A DNA stretch of 64,000 bases from CBFFRJ01 sp051486985 (GCF_051486985.1 NZ_JAHVDV010000029.1:1-64000); one strand, 5' to 3'; positions 26,861 through 35,540 are shown, numbered from the stretch's first letter. Made by a program: numbers and translations. The notes: a model not told the origin generated them from the letters alone.

Positions 26861-26880
26861 CCGCCTCTGGCACTAAGCGG
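26861..26880. repeat. Degenerate copy of a dispersed GTCCGCT/AGCGGAC element
   Basis: CCGCCTCTGGCACTAAGCGG is an imperfect inverted repeat of a family that recurs in intergenic spots of this window (34108, 35470, 37549, 52831, 59193, 63562). The consensus is roughly TCCGCTTCTGGCACtaAGCGGACA. It sits immediately before a TetR remnant. Confidence 0.55.
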
Positions 26881-26912
26881 GCCATCCGGTACACCGCGAA
26901 CCCGGTCTGTCG

Positions 26913-27030
26913 CGAAAAGCAGGCGTCAGTGCCCGCAAGGTTTTTGTGCGCCTGGCTACGCTGAAACCTCAATGAATGAACTGACTGCACAGGCGGGGCT
27001 GACCCGCGGTGCGCTTTTCCGCCATGTTTA
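26913..27030 (+). pseudogene. Remnant of a TetR-family regulator
   Basis: Two frames together recreate a TetR N-terminal region: SARKVFVRL in one frame, then GYAETSMNELTAQAGLTRGA followed by LFRHV and a stop in another. This is the helix-turn-helix of an AcrR-like repressor, broken by a frameshift and truncated after the recognition helix. The remainder of the gene is missing. It is not expected to be functional. Confidence 0.7.
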
Positions 27031-27136
27031 AAAGTAAAGTCCGGATATAATCATTTACTCTGCTGCACAAGTTTTTAAAAAGAGGCATCAATAGATTATA
27101 TCAGGACATAGTAATTCTAAAAATTACACCTGCTGT

Positions 27137-28045
27137 TTACGTTTCGGTAATAATTCTCGCGAGAATATCCTGGTCATAACGGCCGAAATTTTTCCCATAT
27201 AAGGTGAAGCCACGCGCATTTTCACTTTCTGGCTGGACACTAAAGCGTAGGGTGAAAGGTTCAGATTCTCTGTTATGAAGTATTTTTTCAATCGTGATGT
27301 CAGATATTTTTCGTCCATCAATGAACGAGCCGCTTTTATTTATTCTTAATAATTTTAAAAAACCATATTGGTTTAAATGAGGCGGCCACCACACCGGGTT
27401 TCCACTGTATTTAACACCACCGATATCACCCGGGCTTTGCCAATAACCTAAATCCACATCGTTAAGAGAGAAATGTATATCAGAAGGCCAATCGTTATTG
27501 TAGTATGGAGCCTCAGAGCCAATCTCGAAAGAAATTTGGATCTCACTTACTTTATTACCAGCAGAATAATTAGGAATGCGATATTCTAAATATCCGGTCG
27601 TAAACCAAATAATACCGGCATCGATATGTTTTGGATCGGCAAAAACCTGCGGATTATCAAACTCACCAATAATCATCTCTTTGGTTGCCATTCCACAAGT
27701 TGGCATTACTTTGAAATTACTATATTGCCCAACTTTAAGCTCGGATTCGTAAACATTATCTTTGTTAGAACCTCCAAACTCAATAAGGATTTTGTCCTCA
27801 ATGACATAACAATTTTTCTGAATACCATTCTTGGCGTAATTAGAGATGGTTTGTACGATCCCTGCGTCTTCAAGTTTTTTAATGTGCATTGTAACGGCGC
27901 CGTTTGTAATCCCTAAATGTTCGGCTAGTGCATTCATATTCATGCCATTACGTTCACTGAGTATTTCTATGATGCTGATACGAACAGAAGAATTAAGTGC
28001 TTTAAAAACTGCAGCTCCGGTCGATAATTTATTAATAAACAACAT
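27137..28045 (-). CDS. Winged-helix (ArsR-type) regulator of the arabinofuranoside locus
   Basis: 302-residue regulator. The N-terminal winged helix (about residues 12-75: VRISIIEILSERNGMNMNAL onward) is ArsR/MarR-like. The long C-terminal part (about 80-302) is unassigned, beta-rich and aromatic, and may bind a sugar. ATG 28045 is preferred over a GTG at 28054 because AGGTG lies 8 bases upstream. A site shared with the MFS operon promoter lies ahead of this gene (28096-28111), so it probably controls itself and the MFS-GH51 genes. Confidence 0.75.
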   Translation of the reverse strand: MLFINKLSTGAAVFKALNSSVRISIIEILSERNGMNMNALAEHLGITNGAVTMHIKKLEDAGIVQTISNYAKNGIQKNCYVIEDKILIEFGGSNKDNVYESELKVGQYSNFKVMPTCGMATKEMIIGEFDNPQVFADPKHIDAGIIWFTTGYLEYRIPNYSAGNKVSEIQISFEIGSEAPYYNNDWPSDIHFSLNDVDLGYWQSPGDIGGVKYSGNPVWWPPHLNQYGFLKLLRINKSGSFIDGRKISDITIEKILHNRESEPFTLRFSVQPESENARGFTLYGKNFGRYDQDILARIITET

Positions 28046-28091
28046 TAATAGCACCTACTATATATACATCACATATGGGCAAGTATAAACC

Positions 28092-28111
28092 TTTTTAGGT
28101 TTTTGTAAAAC
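28092..28111. promoter_or_regulatory. Candidate operator, copy 1 (regulator promoter)
   Basis: TTTTTAGGTTTTTGTAAAAC. The 15-base core AGGTTTTTGTAAAAC matches AGGTTTTACTAAAAC upstream of the MFS-GH51 genes at 13 of 15 positions, same orientation relative to the gene. The core is centred on a GTTTT/AAAAC inverted repeat. It lies 47-66 bases upstream of the regulator start. Confidence 0.6.
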
Positions 28112-28201
28112 AGTATTTGGGAACAGGAAAATACTGGCCAATATAATGTACCTGGAATAAGGTCCACTACGGCATTGTGATTAACATCACACTTCATACA
28201 G

Positions 28202-28237
28202 GGCATACCTGTTGTTTAATCGAGCAACAGGTATGCC
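28202..28237. repeat. 13-bp perfect inverted repeat
   Basis: GGCATACCTGTTG and CAACAGGTATGCC flank a 10-base loop. It lies between the small membrane protein gene and the regulator promoter, all on the minus strand. No T-run follows on either strand, so it may be an mRNA 3'-end stem for the upstream genes or a binding site, not a canonical terminator. Confidence 0.6.
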
Positions 28238-28290
28238 TGGCATGAGTGAATCTCTCAGGACGTCTTTTGCTTACGCAGGTACCCGCGTTT

Positions 28291-28377
28291 TTATTTCATA
28301 CCGCCATATTTTATAACTAAAAATATAATCAGGATAATGATGATAAAGGTAACCGTTACACCTGTAAAATGCGGCAT
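28291..28377 (-). CDS. Putative 28-residue single-span membrane protein
   Basis: Reading the minus strand from ATG 28377 gives MPHFTGVTVTFIIIILIIFL followed by VIKYGGMK and TAA. It has a continuous hydrophobic helix of about 16 residues and a basic C-terminus, the look of the small single-span membrane proteins of enteric bacteria. AGAAGG lies 6 bases before the ATG. It starts 57 bases downstream of the GPH symporter stop, so it may be co-transcribed and could modulate that transporter. No homolog is claimed; the case rests on composition, ribosome site and position. Confidence 0.6.
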   Translation of the reverse strand: MPHFTGVTVTFIIIILIIFLVIKYGGMK

Positions 28378-28434
28378 GGATGACCTTCTGATAATCACAA
28401 AAAGTTGAGAACGGACAGCACGACCATCTTCCCT

Positions 28435-29796
28435 CTAAGCTTCGCTCACTTTTTTTGCTGTCGGCGAAAAATTTTCAACGTCCATTGAACGATAGTATTT
28501 ATCATTTATGATGTACCTAAACATTACCAGCCCCGTAAGAAGATGAAATACGCCCGGGATAATGGTTAACATTAATGTTATACCTAATATTGAATTTGAT
28601 GACTGAATTGCGTTTGGTACATAACCAAAATTGGTAAATAAGAAGCCAACAAGCGCACCAGCAATGCCCATACCAAATTTTTGACAGAACGCAATCCCTC
28701 CAAATGTCAGGCCTGATACGCGCTTGCCTGTTTTATGAAATCCATAATCTATAGTGTCAGGGATAGATGCCCAAAATATTGGCGCATAAAGTGTAGAGCA
28801 AAATGATAACAGGAAAAACAAAGCGTAAGATAAAAGATTGCTGCCCGTTCCCGCCAATGCAAAAAATAATACTGATATAATAAAAGTCGCTATCTGGCTG
28901 TATCTGAATACTTTAATTTTACAATACTTTTTAGTCAGCCATGTGGAAATAATTACCGAGCAGATAAAGGCGCAAACGCCAACGGTCAGGAAGTATGAAA
29001 CCGTTGAAGCATCTCCCCCCATATTGTATTTCGCATAATAAGCAGCCACCGTTCCTCTTAGTACTGATCCAACAGACACGAATATACATGCCAGGCAAAG
29101 AATGATCCATTGCTCATTCTTAAAGAGTGTTCTTACCTGATCTTTAACCGGGATATCTTCTCCACCGTGATGTATACGTTCCTTTGTTGAAAAGTAACAA
29201 AATAAAAGGAACAGGGTTCCTAATAACCCCATCAATCCCATTGCATATTGATATCCTGACTGAATATCGTTTTTCCCCAAATAGGCAGCCAATTGCGGTA
29301 CGACTATTGACACCATAAATGCTGCCGCTTTGGCAAAGAATAGACGATAGCCATTTGCTGATAACCTTTCCTTAGGATCGTCTGTCAATACGCTGATTAA
29401 TGATATATATGGAATAGTTATTGCTGTGAACATCAGCGTGACAAAGATATAGGAAGCATATGCATACATCAATTTTGCGTTATAATCTAAATCAGGTGTG
29501 CTGAAAGCAAGGTAGATAGAGATTCCAAAAGGAACGGAAAAATATAAAATATAAGGACGGTATCGCCCGTTTTTTGTAGAAAATTTTTCCGTCAGCAGCC
29601 CCATAAGCGGGTCGGTTACTGCATCTAACAATCTTACGACAATAAAAAGTAAAGCAAGGTCTTCAGAACGAATGCCGAATACGTCAGTATAAAAAAAGGT
29701 GATAATCAGCATCATGGAAGAGAAAACCAAATTAATGGCCATATCCCCAGAACCAAACCCAATCTTTTCGAAAACGCTCAGCTTATATTTATACAT
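28435..29796 (-). CDS. GPH-family glycoside/pentoside symporter (MFS)
   Basis: 453-residue cation-coupled sugar symporter of the glycoside-pentoside-hexuronide family with 12 predicted helices. The family opening is KIGFGSGDMAINLVFSSMML, then VVRLLDAVTDPLMGLLTEKF with the conserved Asp pair, and TKNGRYRPYILYF. The typical mid-protein segment is IFWASIPDTIDYGFHKTGKR. With a GH51 arabinofuranosidase encoded upstream, arabino-oligosaccharides or arabinosides are the likely substrates. 176 bases separate it from GH51, including a possible terminator, so it may have its own promoter. Confidence 0.88.
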   Translation of the reverse strand: MYKYKLSVFEKIGFGSGDMAINLVFSSMMLIITFFYTDVFGIRSEDLALLFIVVRLLDAVTDPLMGLLTEKFSTKNGRYRPYILYFSVPFGISIYLAFSTPDLDYNAKLMYAYASYIFVTLMFTAITIPYISLISVLTDDPKERLSANGYRLFFAKAAAFMVSIVVPQLAAYLGKNDIQSGYQYAMGLMGLLGTLFLLFCYFSTKERIHHGGEDIPVKDQVRTLFKNEQWIILCLACIFVSVGSVLRGTVAAYYAKYNMGGDASTVSYFLTVGVCAFICSVIISTWLTKKYCKIKVFRYSQIATFIISVLFFALAGTGSNLLSYALFFLLSFCSTLYAPIFWASIPDTIDYGFHKTGKRVSGLTFGGIAFCQKFGMGIAGALVGFLFTNFGYVPNAIQSSNSILGITLMLTIIPGVFHLLTGLVMFRYIINDKYYRSMDVENFSPTAKKVSEA

Positions 29797-29910
29797 AGAC
29801 TCATGCCTTCAATGATAAAGTTTATCTGCCAATAACTGCTACCGCGTATACGTAAAAATATTAATTAATTTTCACTGCAATCATCTGCTTCGTATTTTTT
29901 AAATAGTAAA

Positions 29911-29934
29911 CTGGCGTGGCAAAACCTACGCCAG
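29911..29934 (-). terminator. Possible terminator or attenuator after the GH51 gene
   Basis: On the minus strand CTGGCGT, a 10-base loop and ACGCCAG form a perfect 7-bp stem, followed by TTTACTATTT. It lies about 40 bases past the GH51 stop and before the GPH gene, and could lower expression of the symporter relative to the upstream genes. Confidence 0.5.
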
Positions 29935-29941
29935 CTCCATG

Positions 29942-29972
29942 ATCTATAAATAGATTAAATGTTATAACATTT
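29942..29972. promoter_or_regulatory. Two adjacent AT-rich palindromes
   Basis: AAATGTTATAACATTT (29957-29972) is a perfect 16-base palindrome touching the GH51 stop codon. ATCTATAAATAGAT (29943-29956) is a perfect 14-base palindrome next to it. Their low GC argues against a terminator; a regulator site for the downstream symporter is possible. Confidence 0.4.
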
Positions 29973-31493
29973 TTACTGGCAGTGGATTTTATACCTGACC
30001 ATATTCCACGAAAGAGGTTCGAGCATTAACCTATTTATTTCGGCTCCAGTTTGTTTCTCACAAGGTAGCACTTTCCCTGGGTTTGAAAGCGTGTTTGTTG
30101 CGTATACATCATCATTTTCTAAAGCTATATGTTGAATCATCTCCAAATGTCCAAACGAGCGAAAATCACACTGAATTTCTAACCTTTCGGTTAAGGATTT
30201 ATTGATTGAAAATAAGGTTAGCTCGGTTTCATTTTCACTCAACACGGCGACAGCATCCAGCATGGGGACATCGGTAAAGTCCTTACTGTCATATTTAGGA
30301 GAATCAATAATCCCTTGAATTGCGGTGCCACGGCCATACTTTGAAGTATAATAAATGGGATAGAAAATTGTGTTTTTCCATAATTTACCATTTTTATCGG
30401 TCATTACCGGCGCAAGTACATTCACTAGTTGGGCATAAGCGGCGATTTTTACACGATCACAATTGCGTAATAGTGAGATTAACATAGCCCCGGCAACCAG
30501 TGCATCTTCAAAGTTATAAGGTTCTTCTAACAAAGCGGGGGCTATCGGCCATTCGTCACCGCGGTCGCGAATACTCGCCATATCATCCTTACGTGTATGG
30601 TACCAGACATTCCACTCGTCCAGAGAAATATAAATATCATTGTTTGATCTGTTTTTAACTTTCATATAATCAATCAAACTACCGATGGATTTAATGTAGT
30701 CATCAAATGCCAGCGTTTTGGCCAGGAAATTGGCCGTATCTTTTTCCACATTCAGGTAGTATTGGTGTAATGACAAATAATCAATAAAAGGGTGTGCTTC
30801 CTGAAGAAGCGTTTGCTCCCAATCACCAAAGGTTGGATATTCTTGTCCAGCGCTACCTGCCGCCACTATCTCAATCGATCCATCCTGCCGCTTCATTGCC
30901 TTTGCAGTCTCGCGCGCGACGCGTGCATATTCAAAAGGTGTCTGCTGACCAACTTGCCATACGCCATCTAACTCGTTACCGATTGCCCACGTTTTAATAC
31001 GATGCGGTTCTTTGTAACCGTGAGAGATGCGTAGATCGCTGTAATAGGTACCGGACTCTCTGTTGCAATAATCAAGTAAATTGAGGGCATCAAGGATCCC
31101 CCGGGTGCCGACATTGACCGTCATCATGGCTTCAGCACCCACTTTTTTTAACCAGTCCATGTATTCATTTGTTCCGATCTGATTGGTTTCTATACATTTC
31201 CATGCCAGATCGGGTTTACGGGGTCGCTTTTCTTTAGGACCTACGCCATCTTCCCAAACATAGGTAGCTACGAAGTTACCCCCAGGCAGGCGAATCATTG
31301 GAACATTCAGTTCATTGACTGCTGCAATGACATCCTGACGAAAGCCATCACTGTCGGCCGTTGGATCTTGCGGATCATAAATCCCGCCATAGACGCAGCG
31401 CCCTAAATTTTCTACAAAGGATCCATAAATACGGTTATCGATTTTTGAAATAATATAATCTTTGTCAAAGACGAATCTGGCTTTTTTAGTCAT
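29973..31493 (-). CDS. Alpha-L-arabinofuranosidase, GH51
   Basis: 506-residue intracellular glycoside hydrolase of family 51, no signal peptide. The acid/base Glu174 is in AIGNELDGVWQ and the nucleophile Glu293 in SLDEWNVWYH, both at the positions known from Geobacillus AbfA. Other signatures are YGSFVENLGRCVYGGIYD and MIRLPGGNFVATYVWEDGVG. The C-terminal beta-sandwich completes a normal length. It releases L-arabinose from imported arabino-oligosaccharides. It is encoded 20 bases after an MFS transporter gene and probably shares its mRNA. Confidence 0.92.
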   Translation of the reverse strand: MTKKARFVFDKDYIISKIDNRIYGSFVENLGRCVYGGIYDPQDPTADSDGFRQDVIAAVNELNVPMIRLPGGNFVATYVWEDGVGPKEKRPRKPDLAWKCIETNQIGTNEYMDWLKKVGAEAMMTVNVGTRGILDALNLLDYCNRESGTYYSDLRISHGYKEPHRIKTWAIGNELDGVWQVGQQTPFEYARVARETAKAMKRQDGSIEIVAAGSAGQEYPTFGDWEQTLLQEAHPFIDYLSLHQYYLNVEKDTANFLAKTLAFDDYIKSIGSLIDYMKVKNRSNNDIYISLDEWNVWYHTRKDDMASIRDRGDEWPIAPALLEEPYNFEDALVAGAMLISLLRNCDRVKIAAYAQLVNVLAPVMTDKNGKLWKNTIFYPIYYTSKYGRGTAIQGIIDSPKYDSKDFTDVPMLDAVAVLSENETELTLFSINKSLTERLEIQCDFRSFGHLEMIQHIALENDDVYATNTLSNPGKVLPCEKQTGAEINRLMLEPLSWNMVRYKIHCQ

Positions 31494-31513
31494 TACGTAT
31501 CTATCCTTTTCTG

Positions 31514-32836
31514 TTATTTAGCGGAATATGTATTGTTTAATCTGATATTTTTTGCAGCAGTATCTAATTCAGGACTTCTTAAGGTTGCCAGCAGTAAACC
31601 TGCCATTATTTGTACGCCGACAATAAAGAACAGCCCCATTTGGGTACTACCTGTAAGATCTATCAGATAGCCAAAAAGGTAAGGGCCGACAAATCCACCG
31701 AGATTCCCTACACCGTTTATTAACCCTGTGGCTGCGCCAATAGCTGCGGAACTGATAACAATTGAAGGAATTGTCCAGAAGACGGGACTAAAACCGGCCC
31801 AAATTCCCTGAGCAATAAGAATGAATATAATTGAAACGAAAGGTGCACTACCCGTCATAGCGGAAACAGCGAGCGCCACACCACAGATTAGTAATATAGA
31901 AACGGCATGCCATTTACGCTCTCCGGTTCTATCTGAGTGGCTGGAGACAAAAAACATGACTGCCAGACCGATGAGCGGCGCTATCGTGGATAAAATACCT
32001 ACCAGCGTATAACTCGATCCGGTTACTGAATTTGCTATGGTTGGCCACCATATACTAAGACCATAGTTAAACATGTTGTTAAGAAGGAAAACGATTGTCA
32101 GGAGCCAGACAAATTTATTCTTGAGCACGACTCTCATTACGCTCTTGTCTTTATTTTTTGCCGAGTTTTGCTCATCGTTTGAAAACTCTCTTGCTAAATA
32201 TTCTTTCTCGGTTTGGCTAAGGAATTTTGCTTCAGTCGGGGTTTCAGCAATTAGCCATACCCAAAACAACACACCAATTAATACCGGGATGCCCTGGAAA
32301 ACAAAAAGCATCTGCCATGAAAAATGATCAACTAAGAAGCCAGAGAGAGGTCCTACGATAAAATTGGAGACCGTTGCGCCAATCGACCAGTAACCGATGG
32401 CTCTTGCTCGTTCACGTTGTGGAAACCATTTACCAATCAAAATCAATGTGGTGGGATACAGCATACTCTGACTCAAGCCCAGTAAAAAACGCATCGTCAG
32501 TAGTTGCCCACCGCTTTGTACAAAACCCATTGAAACGCAGACTACGCCCCATGCCACCATGCAGTAGGTGATGATTTTTTTAGCGCTTACTTTCTGCGCC
32601 AAATGTCCACCGGGGATTTGCAGTAATAAATACCCAATAAAAAATATTCCTCCTACCAGACCTGAGATCGTGGCCGATAGATCGAACGACTGTCCCATCC
32701 CGTGGAAGGCATAACCAATGTTATTGCGGCAGATCAGAGCCAGGAGGTACATGACTGCCAGCATGGGAATAATACGGGTAAATCTTTTTCTGTCTGACCA
32801 GGACTGAGTCCCCGAATCGCTGTGCACTGAATTCAT
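31514..32836 (-). CDS. MFS transporter, anion:cation symporter (hexuronate-type) family
   Basis: 440-residue major facilitator with 12 helices, ACS-family in style (hexuronate, glucarate and tartrate porters). Motifs include NIGYAFHGMGQSFDLSATIS, GYLLLQIPGGHLAQKVSAKK, FPQRERARAIGYWSIGA and GLINGVGNLGGFVGPYLFG. It is first in a unit with GH51, so it may import a uronate or pentose-containing saccharide. A candidate operator lies 18-37 bases before its start codon. Confidence 0.87.
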   Translation of the reverse strand: MNSVHSDSGTQSWSDRKRFTRIIPMLAVMYLLALICRNNIGYAFHGMGQSFDLSATISGLVGGIFFIGYLLLQIPGGHLAQKVSAKKIITYCMVAWGVVCVSMGFVQSGGQLLTMRFLLGLSQSMLYPTTLILIGKWFPQRERARAIGYWSIGATVSNFIVGPLSGFLVDHFSWQMLFVFQGIPVLIGVLFWVWLIAETPTEAKFLSQTEKEYLAREFSNDEQNSAKNKDKSVMRVVLKNKFVWLLTIVFLLNNMFNYGLSIWWPTIANSVTGSSYTLVGILSTIAPLIGLAVMFFVSSHSDRTGERKWHAVSILLICGVALAVSAMTGSAPFVSIIFILIAQGIWAGFSPVFWTIPSIVISSAAIGAATGLINGVGNLGGFVGPYLFGYLIDLTGSTQMGLFFIVGVQIMAGLLLATLRSPELDTAAKNIRLNNTYSAK

Positions 32837-32853
32837 CTTTGCAACCTTGTAGT

Positions 32854-32873
32854 GTTTTAGTAAAACCTAAAAT
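32854..32873. promoter_or_regulatory. Candidate operator, copy 2 (MFS-GH51 promoter)
   Basis: On the minus strand ATTTTAGGTTTTACTAAAAC. The segment GTTTTAGTAAAAC (plus strand, 32854-32866) is a perfect 13-base palindrome. It matches the element upstream of the winged-helix regulator (28092-28111) in sequence and orientation. Confidence 0.6.
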
Positions 32874-33145
32874 ATTTATCAAAAGTCTAAAATTAAATTA
32901 ATTTCGACACACAAGGTTGTCAATGTTCAGTCGCTGATTGCTTTAAAGATAATTGCTTTAAATATCAAATATTTAAATATTGTGATCAAAGCCGAGATCG
33001 CCATTTATTTTTCATAAAATACAATAGGTTAAATTTTGTTTAGCGCTGGGTTTGCGGGAGACTTGTGGAATATCAATTTTGTGATTTATCTATCTAAATT
33101 TATTTAGCTGTTTTGTGAAATGGTGGGTTTTCTCAAGGCAGGTGA

Positions 33146-33583
33146 ATGATGAAATTTTGTACAGTGGTTAGCGCGTTGATTATCCAGCAGATGGCTTACA
33201 CCATGTTGATCCAGGCGCTGCGTTTACATCTTTGTGATGCGAGCCGTTCCAGTGTGGGCTGGCTTTTTGCACTCGCCGATAAGCAACTAAGCGCAGCCAT
33301 TAGCACGATGCACAGGAATCCTGGCCATAACTGGACGCTGCAAACACTGGCTGAAAATCTAGGTATGTCACGCTCAAGCTTTGCCAGACATTTCAAAGAA
33401 AAAGTCGGCACCTCACCGATGGAGTACCTTACCCGCTGGCGCAGGCTGTTGGCCTGCGATCGTCTAAAAAACATCCGTCACTCCGTCGCAGTGATTGCCA
33501 ACGCTATGGATTACGAATCTGAGAGTGCATTTGGTAAAGCGTTTAAACGTGTGATGGACTATTCACCCAGGCAACATCGTTAG
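33146..33583 (+). pseudogene. AraC-family regulator, 5'-truncated
   Basis: 145 codons covering only the C-terminal half of an AraC regulator of the cupin type. It keeps the linker VGWLFALADKQLSAAISTMH and both helix-turn-helices (TLQTLAENLGMSRSSFARHF and SVAVIANAMDYESESAFGKA), ending with YSPRQHR. The N-terminal cupin sensor (about 150 residues) is absent and the first 15 residues do not fit the family. Probably a decayed copy; a free DNA-binding half cannot be fully excluded. A fragment of an NmrA-like gene follows. Confidence 0.7.
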
Positions 33584-33673
33584 ATGGCGTCTGAAAAGGG
33601 AGGAGGTCTGCAGTTTTTATATTCCCGGAGTAGCCTGAGCAGGGTGACTTGACCCCACCATGCCAGAGAGCCT

Positions 33674-33994
33674 TCATTTGCACATCTCGATTTCGCAGGA
33701 AAAGGCGCCTACCTGCCGCTTGTCGGCGACTTTCTCAGCTTCAGTGAGATTACTGACACGCTTAATCAGCTTGGGCACCCGGTAACCTTTAAACAGGCTC
33801 CACGCGACGTCTATGCCGGTTTCTTCCCTGGCGCTGAAGCACTGGACGATACGCTGGCCTATTACGAAAAATATACCTATCCTGGCCCGGGTTCACACGA
33901 AGCTGCGATTGCACTGGCAAATAATGTTGCAGGCTTTCAACCAGCCACTTTTCAATCCTGGGCCAGAGAGAATTTTGTACTTAACAGGAAATAG
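33674..33994 (+). pseudogene. C-terminal remnant of an NmrA-like NAD(P)-binding protein
   Basis: Without a start codon, the frame reads FAHLDFAGKGAYLPLVGDFL, then SFSEITDTLNQLGHPVTFKQ, and ends FQSWARENFVLNRK plus TAG. This is the C-terminal third of NmrA-like atypical short-chain reductases. The Rossmann N-terminus is missing. AraC/NmrA neighbours are common in this clade, so the pair was probably lost together. Confidence 0.7.
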
Positions 33995-34107
33995 ATCCCC
34001 TCAGATTGCCTTAATTTACCCACGAAGGGGATGAATCATTTTGCGGCGATCCTAATTTAGCCCCGCTTTGAGCGCTCCCGGATTGATGCGGAATTAACTT
34101 TATATTT

Positions 34108-34130
34108 CCGCGTCTGGCACTAAGCGGACA
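34108..34130. repeat. Copy of the dispersed TCCGCT..AGCGGACA element
   Basis: CCGCGTCTGGCACTAAGCGG followed by ACA. It shares TCTGGCACTAAGCGG exactly with the copy at 26865-26879. A related half (CCGCTTTGAGCG) lies about 40 bases earlier, and GCCCGCT..AGCGGGC (34147-34170) forms a further stem. Confidence 0.6.
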
Positions 34131-34209
34131 AGCTGACTGAGCTAAGGGCCCGCTGTGAGTGAAAGCGGGCATTGACCGAACGTTCCTGCGGCTAACGCTA
34201 CCACTTTTA

Positions 34210-34235
34210 AATAAAAAGGCCACCTATGGTGACCA
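34210..34235 (-). terminator. Rho-independent terminator of the alpha/beta hydrolase gene
   Basis: On the minus strand GGTCACC ATA GGTGGCC (one G-T pair) is followed directly by TTTTTATTT, about 28 bases past the hydrolase stop. A canonical stem with a T-run. Confidence 0.75.
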
Positions 34236-34262
34236 GTTTAATGAGCCTTTTCGTCATAAGGG

Positions 34263-35039
34263 CTATTCAGCAAAACACTTCCGGGCATGCTCTTCCACGA
34301 ACGCCGTGACGGTTTCCGGCGCTTCAAGCGGCGGGAAATGGTTCACGCCTTTCAGGATTTTCAGCTCCGCGCCACCGCCCAGCACCTGCTGCAGCGCCGT
34401 TGCAAACGGAGGCGGGTTAGGCGCGTCATTTTCACCCTGCAGAATCAACGCAGGCGCGGTGATTGCATCATACTGATCGGCCATTTCATGATTCAGGAAC
34501 GCGGCGGCATTGGCCTGCATCGAGTGCGCTGGCCATTTTGCAGCCTCTGCGCCCATACTTTCGGTAACCCCAAACGGCTCATAAAACGCTACAGCGCCGG
34601 AAGGCGTTGATACCGCCTCGCAGACCATATCGACCGTCATACCCGCTTCACGCATCTGCTTCCCATCCACATAACAGGCGGTATACACCAGCCCGGCAAC
34701 CTGCTGCGGATAGTTCACCGCAAACGTGGAAATGATATTGCAGCCGATGGAGTGAGATACGAGCACGACCGGGCCCTTGATGCCAGCGGCATCAATCACG
34801 GCTTTTAAATCTTCAGCATGGCGGGGGATGCTGTAAGCCTCCGGCTGCAGTGGTTTGGCCGAGCGCCCGTAGCCGCGGCTGTCGTACGCAACCGTGTGGA
34901 ATTTTGCAGACAGCGCGTCAGTCTGCGCCTGCCAGATATCACTGATGCCAAAGTAGCCGGCGACAAAAACAACCGGCATGCCCTGGCCCTTTGCATCAAA
35001 ATAAATCTCAATGCCGTCATCAGTAGTTGCGTAAGACAT
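34263..35039 (-). CDS. Alpha/beta hydrolase
   Basis: 258-residue alpha/beta hydrolase of the haloperoxidase/esterase branch. The nucleophile Ser is in LVSHSIGCN (near residue 95), the acid Asp in LILQGENDAPNPP, and the base His in GVNHFPPLEAPETV. No signal peptide, so cytosolic. Substrate unknown. A clear terminator follows, making this a single-gene unit. Confidence 0.87.
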   Translation of the reverse strand: MSYATTDDGIEIYFDAKGQGMPVVFVAGYFGISDIWQAQTDALSAKFHTVAYDSRGYGRSAKPLQPEAYSIPRHAEDLKAVIDAAGIKGPVVLVSHSIGCNIISTFAVNYPQQVAGLVYTACYVDGKQMREAGMTVDMVCEAVSTPSGAVAFYEPFGVTESMGAEAAKWPAHSMQANAAAFLNHEMADQYDAITAPALILQGENDAPNPPPFATALQQVLGGGAELKILKGVNHFPPLEAPETVTAFVEEHARKCFAE

Positions 35040-35269
35040 TCTTTATTCCTCATGTATTAACCGTCAGGAAAGTTTAAAGAGTGTTCGGCGCTCTCCGTGA
35101 GTGGCAGAAAAGTCAAAATGCGATGCCTTCGGGTCAAATTAACGGCAGCCGGAAGATTACCAGGAGTGCACGACAGATGGCCTTACGGTATCTGCTGGCG
35201 GCTGTGCCGGATATAAACGCCTCGTCCAGCACCATAAAAAGCGTAAGGTTTACGAAGAGGTATTTTTGT

Positions 35270-35395
35270 CCCTATTCCATCGAATGTTGTGCTGGGCGTT
35301 TCTGGAAAACCATAACAACACAGTACAACCGGACCTTCACCGGCTTCGAGATACAGGAGTGTTATTTCGTTCACATTGACTGACTTACGCTGCAT
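35270..35395 (-). pseudogene. N-terminal remnant of a second alpha/beta hydrolase
   Basis: From ATG 35395 the frame reads MQRKSVNVNEITLLYLEAGE then GPVVLCCYGFPETPSTT, the first two strands and oxyanion-loop region (HGFPE) of an epoxide-hydrolase-like enzyme. Similarity ends there, and the frame runs on without family sequence to a stop at 35183. The catalytic Ser, Asp and His are absent, so it is a dead fragment. Confidence 0.6.
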
Positions 35396-35469
35396 GGAAT
35401 TCTCCCGAATTAATAAAGTGTTCATGCGCATCGTCGGCTTAAAAGCAGCATACACGCTGTGTTACGAAA

Positions 35470-35540
35470 GTCCGCTTCTGGCACGCGCTGGGCATTGCTG
35501 GCTGAGCTTGAGCTCCACTGTGAGCGAAAAACGGACATTG
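35470..35540. repeat. Copy of the dispersed TCCGCT element, expanded
   Basis: GTCCGCTTCTGGCACGCGCT begins at 35470, and the complementary half AACGGACATT lies near 35527-35536. About 40 bases containing GAGCTTGAGCTC have been inserted between the two halves compared with the short copies. Confidence 0.5.
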
